From Candidatus Eiseniibacteriota bacterium (lineage in GTDB: Bacteria; Joyebacterota; Joyebacteria; Joyebacterales; Joyebacteraceae), in the NCBI GenBank assembly GCA_030609605.1, contig JAUWBY010000149.1, forward strand, positions 1-5,798: a stretch of DNA of 5,798 bases, read 5' to 3'. How positions within the stretch are numbered: the stretch's first letter is position 1; the number at the start of each line of letters is the position of its first letter. Of the stretch, positions 5,604 through 5,798 are shown one piece after another. Below the pieces are notes generated by a model. The model was not told the DNA's origin and did no database searches. It saw only the letters and a program-made list of their open reading frames with translations. The position numbers and the translations under genes were made by a program.

Positions 5604-5798
5604 CTACTCGACAGTGAGTTCAAAGGACTTTGACCTGTAGGACAATATCACACTGTCGAATTCGATTCTGACGATGCGTGCTCCCTTTATCTTCTCTCCC
5701 ACGCGCAGATCCAGTCCATCCACTATCGCTATCGGGTTATCCGGGTCCCAAATGACTCCGTAGAGGGTCATGAACGGAAGCTCAATAGGCACGGGAGC
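5604..5798 (-). CDS. PilP-like pilus assembly protein, C-terminal part (gene runs off the window)
   Basis: Only the last 64 codons are present. The frame stays open to the window edge, so the true start lies outside, and the GTG at 5792 should not be taken as the start. The visible part reads LYGVIWDPDNPIAIVDG, then LRVGEKIKGARIVRIEF and a final VILSYRSKSFELTV. This is the compact beta domain found at the C-terminus of PilP and related GspC/GspB-type proteins: a hydrophobic W-x-P-x-x-P-x-A-(I/V)-(I/V)-(D/N)-G segment, then V-G-(D/E)-x-(I/V)-x-G and a strand with VIL. In PilP this domain contacts the secretin N0 domain in the periplasm. Its position 59 bp upstream of the secretin matches the usual pilP-pilQ order. 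The rest of the protein, including any lipoprotein signal, cannot be seen. Confidence 0.72.
   Translation of the reverse strand, partial: APVPIELPFMTLYGVIWDPDNPIAIVDGLDLRVGEKIKGARIVRIEFDSVILSYRSKSFELTVE

Noticed and set aside
3431..5798. Type II secretion locus instead of type IV pilus
   Set aside because: Secretin, peptidase and K/J/I-type pseudopilins are common to both. The compact secretin next to a PilP-like gene and pilD favours a pilus, but genes outside the window are needed to settle it.

Overview
This window carries part of a type IV pilus (or closely related type II secretion) assembly locus from a diderm bacterium. The outer-membrane secretin implies a Gram-negative envelope. Base composition is GC-rich by eye, and a near-consensus sigma-54 promoter implies an RpoN-type sigma factor. 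I cannot assign a lineage. The minor pilins do not closely resemble the proteobacterial proteins I know, so a less-studied diderm phylum is possible, but that is only an impression. No RNA genes, CRISPR arrays, insertion sequences or attachment sites were seen.

Layout, left to right. At 15-584 (+) is a stand-alone XRE-family regulator with a C-terminal cupin fold. A gene-free stretch at 585-903 follows, holding a GC-rich inverted repeat, repeated CTGCC motifs and, at 785-802, a -24/-12 promoter. From 904 to 3325 (+) three tightly packed genes encode minor pilin-like proteins: a large PilX/GspK-like protein with a beta-rich extracytoplasmic domain, a PilW/GspJ-like prepilin and a PilV/GspI-like prepilin. 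They overlap or lie within 9 bp of each other and are probably one sigma-54-driven operon. A strong hairpin terminator at 3361-3403 closes it.

From the right edge, convergent on the minus strand, run a partial PilP-like gene (5604 to beyond the window), a compact secretin (pilQ, 4195-5544) and a prepilin peptidase (pilD, 3431-4201). The pilQ and pilD frames overlap, so the set looks like the 3' end of a pilM-N-O-P-Q-D-like operon.

How they fit together: PilD would cleave and N-methylate the prepilins encoded opposite it. The X/W/V trio would form the tip or priming complex of the fibre, with the large X-type protein exposed at the end. The secretin would provide the outer-membrane pore, and the PilP-like protein would link it to the inner-membrane platform. 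The pilus motor ATPases, platform protein and major pilin are not in this window. I see no wholly new system. The most interesting points are the sigma-54 control of the minor pilin operon with candidate upstream activator sites, and the large ectodomain of the putative tip protein.
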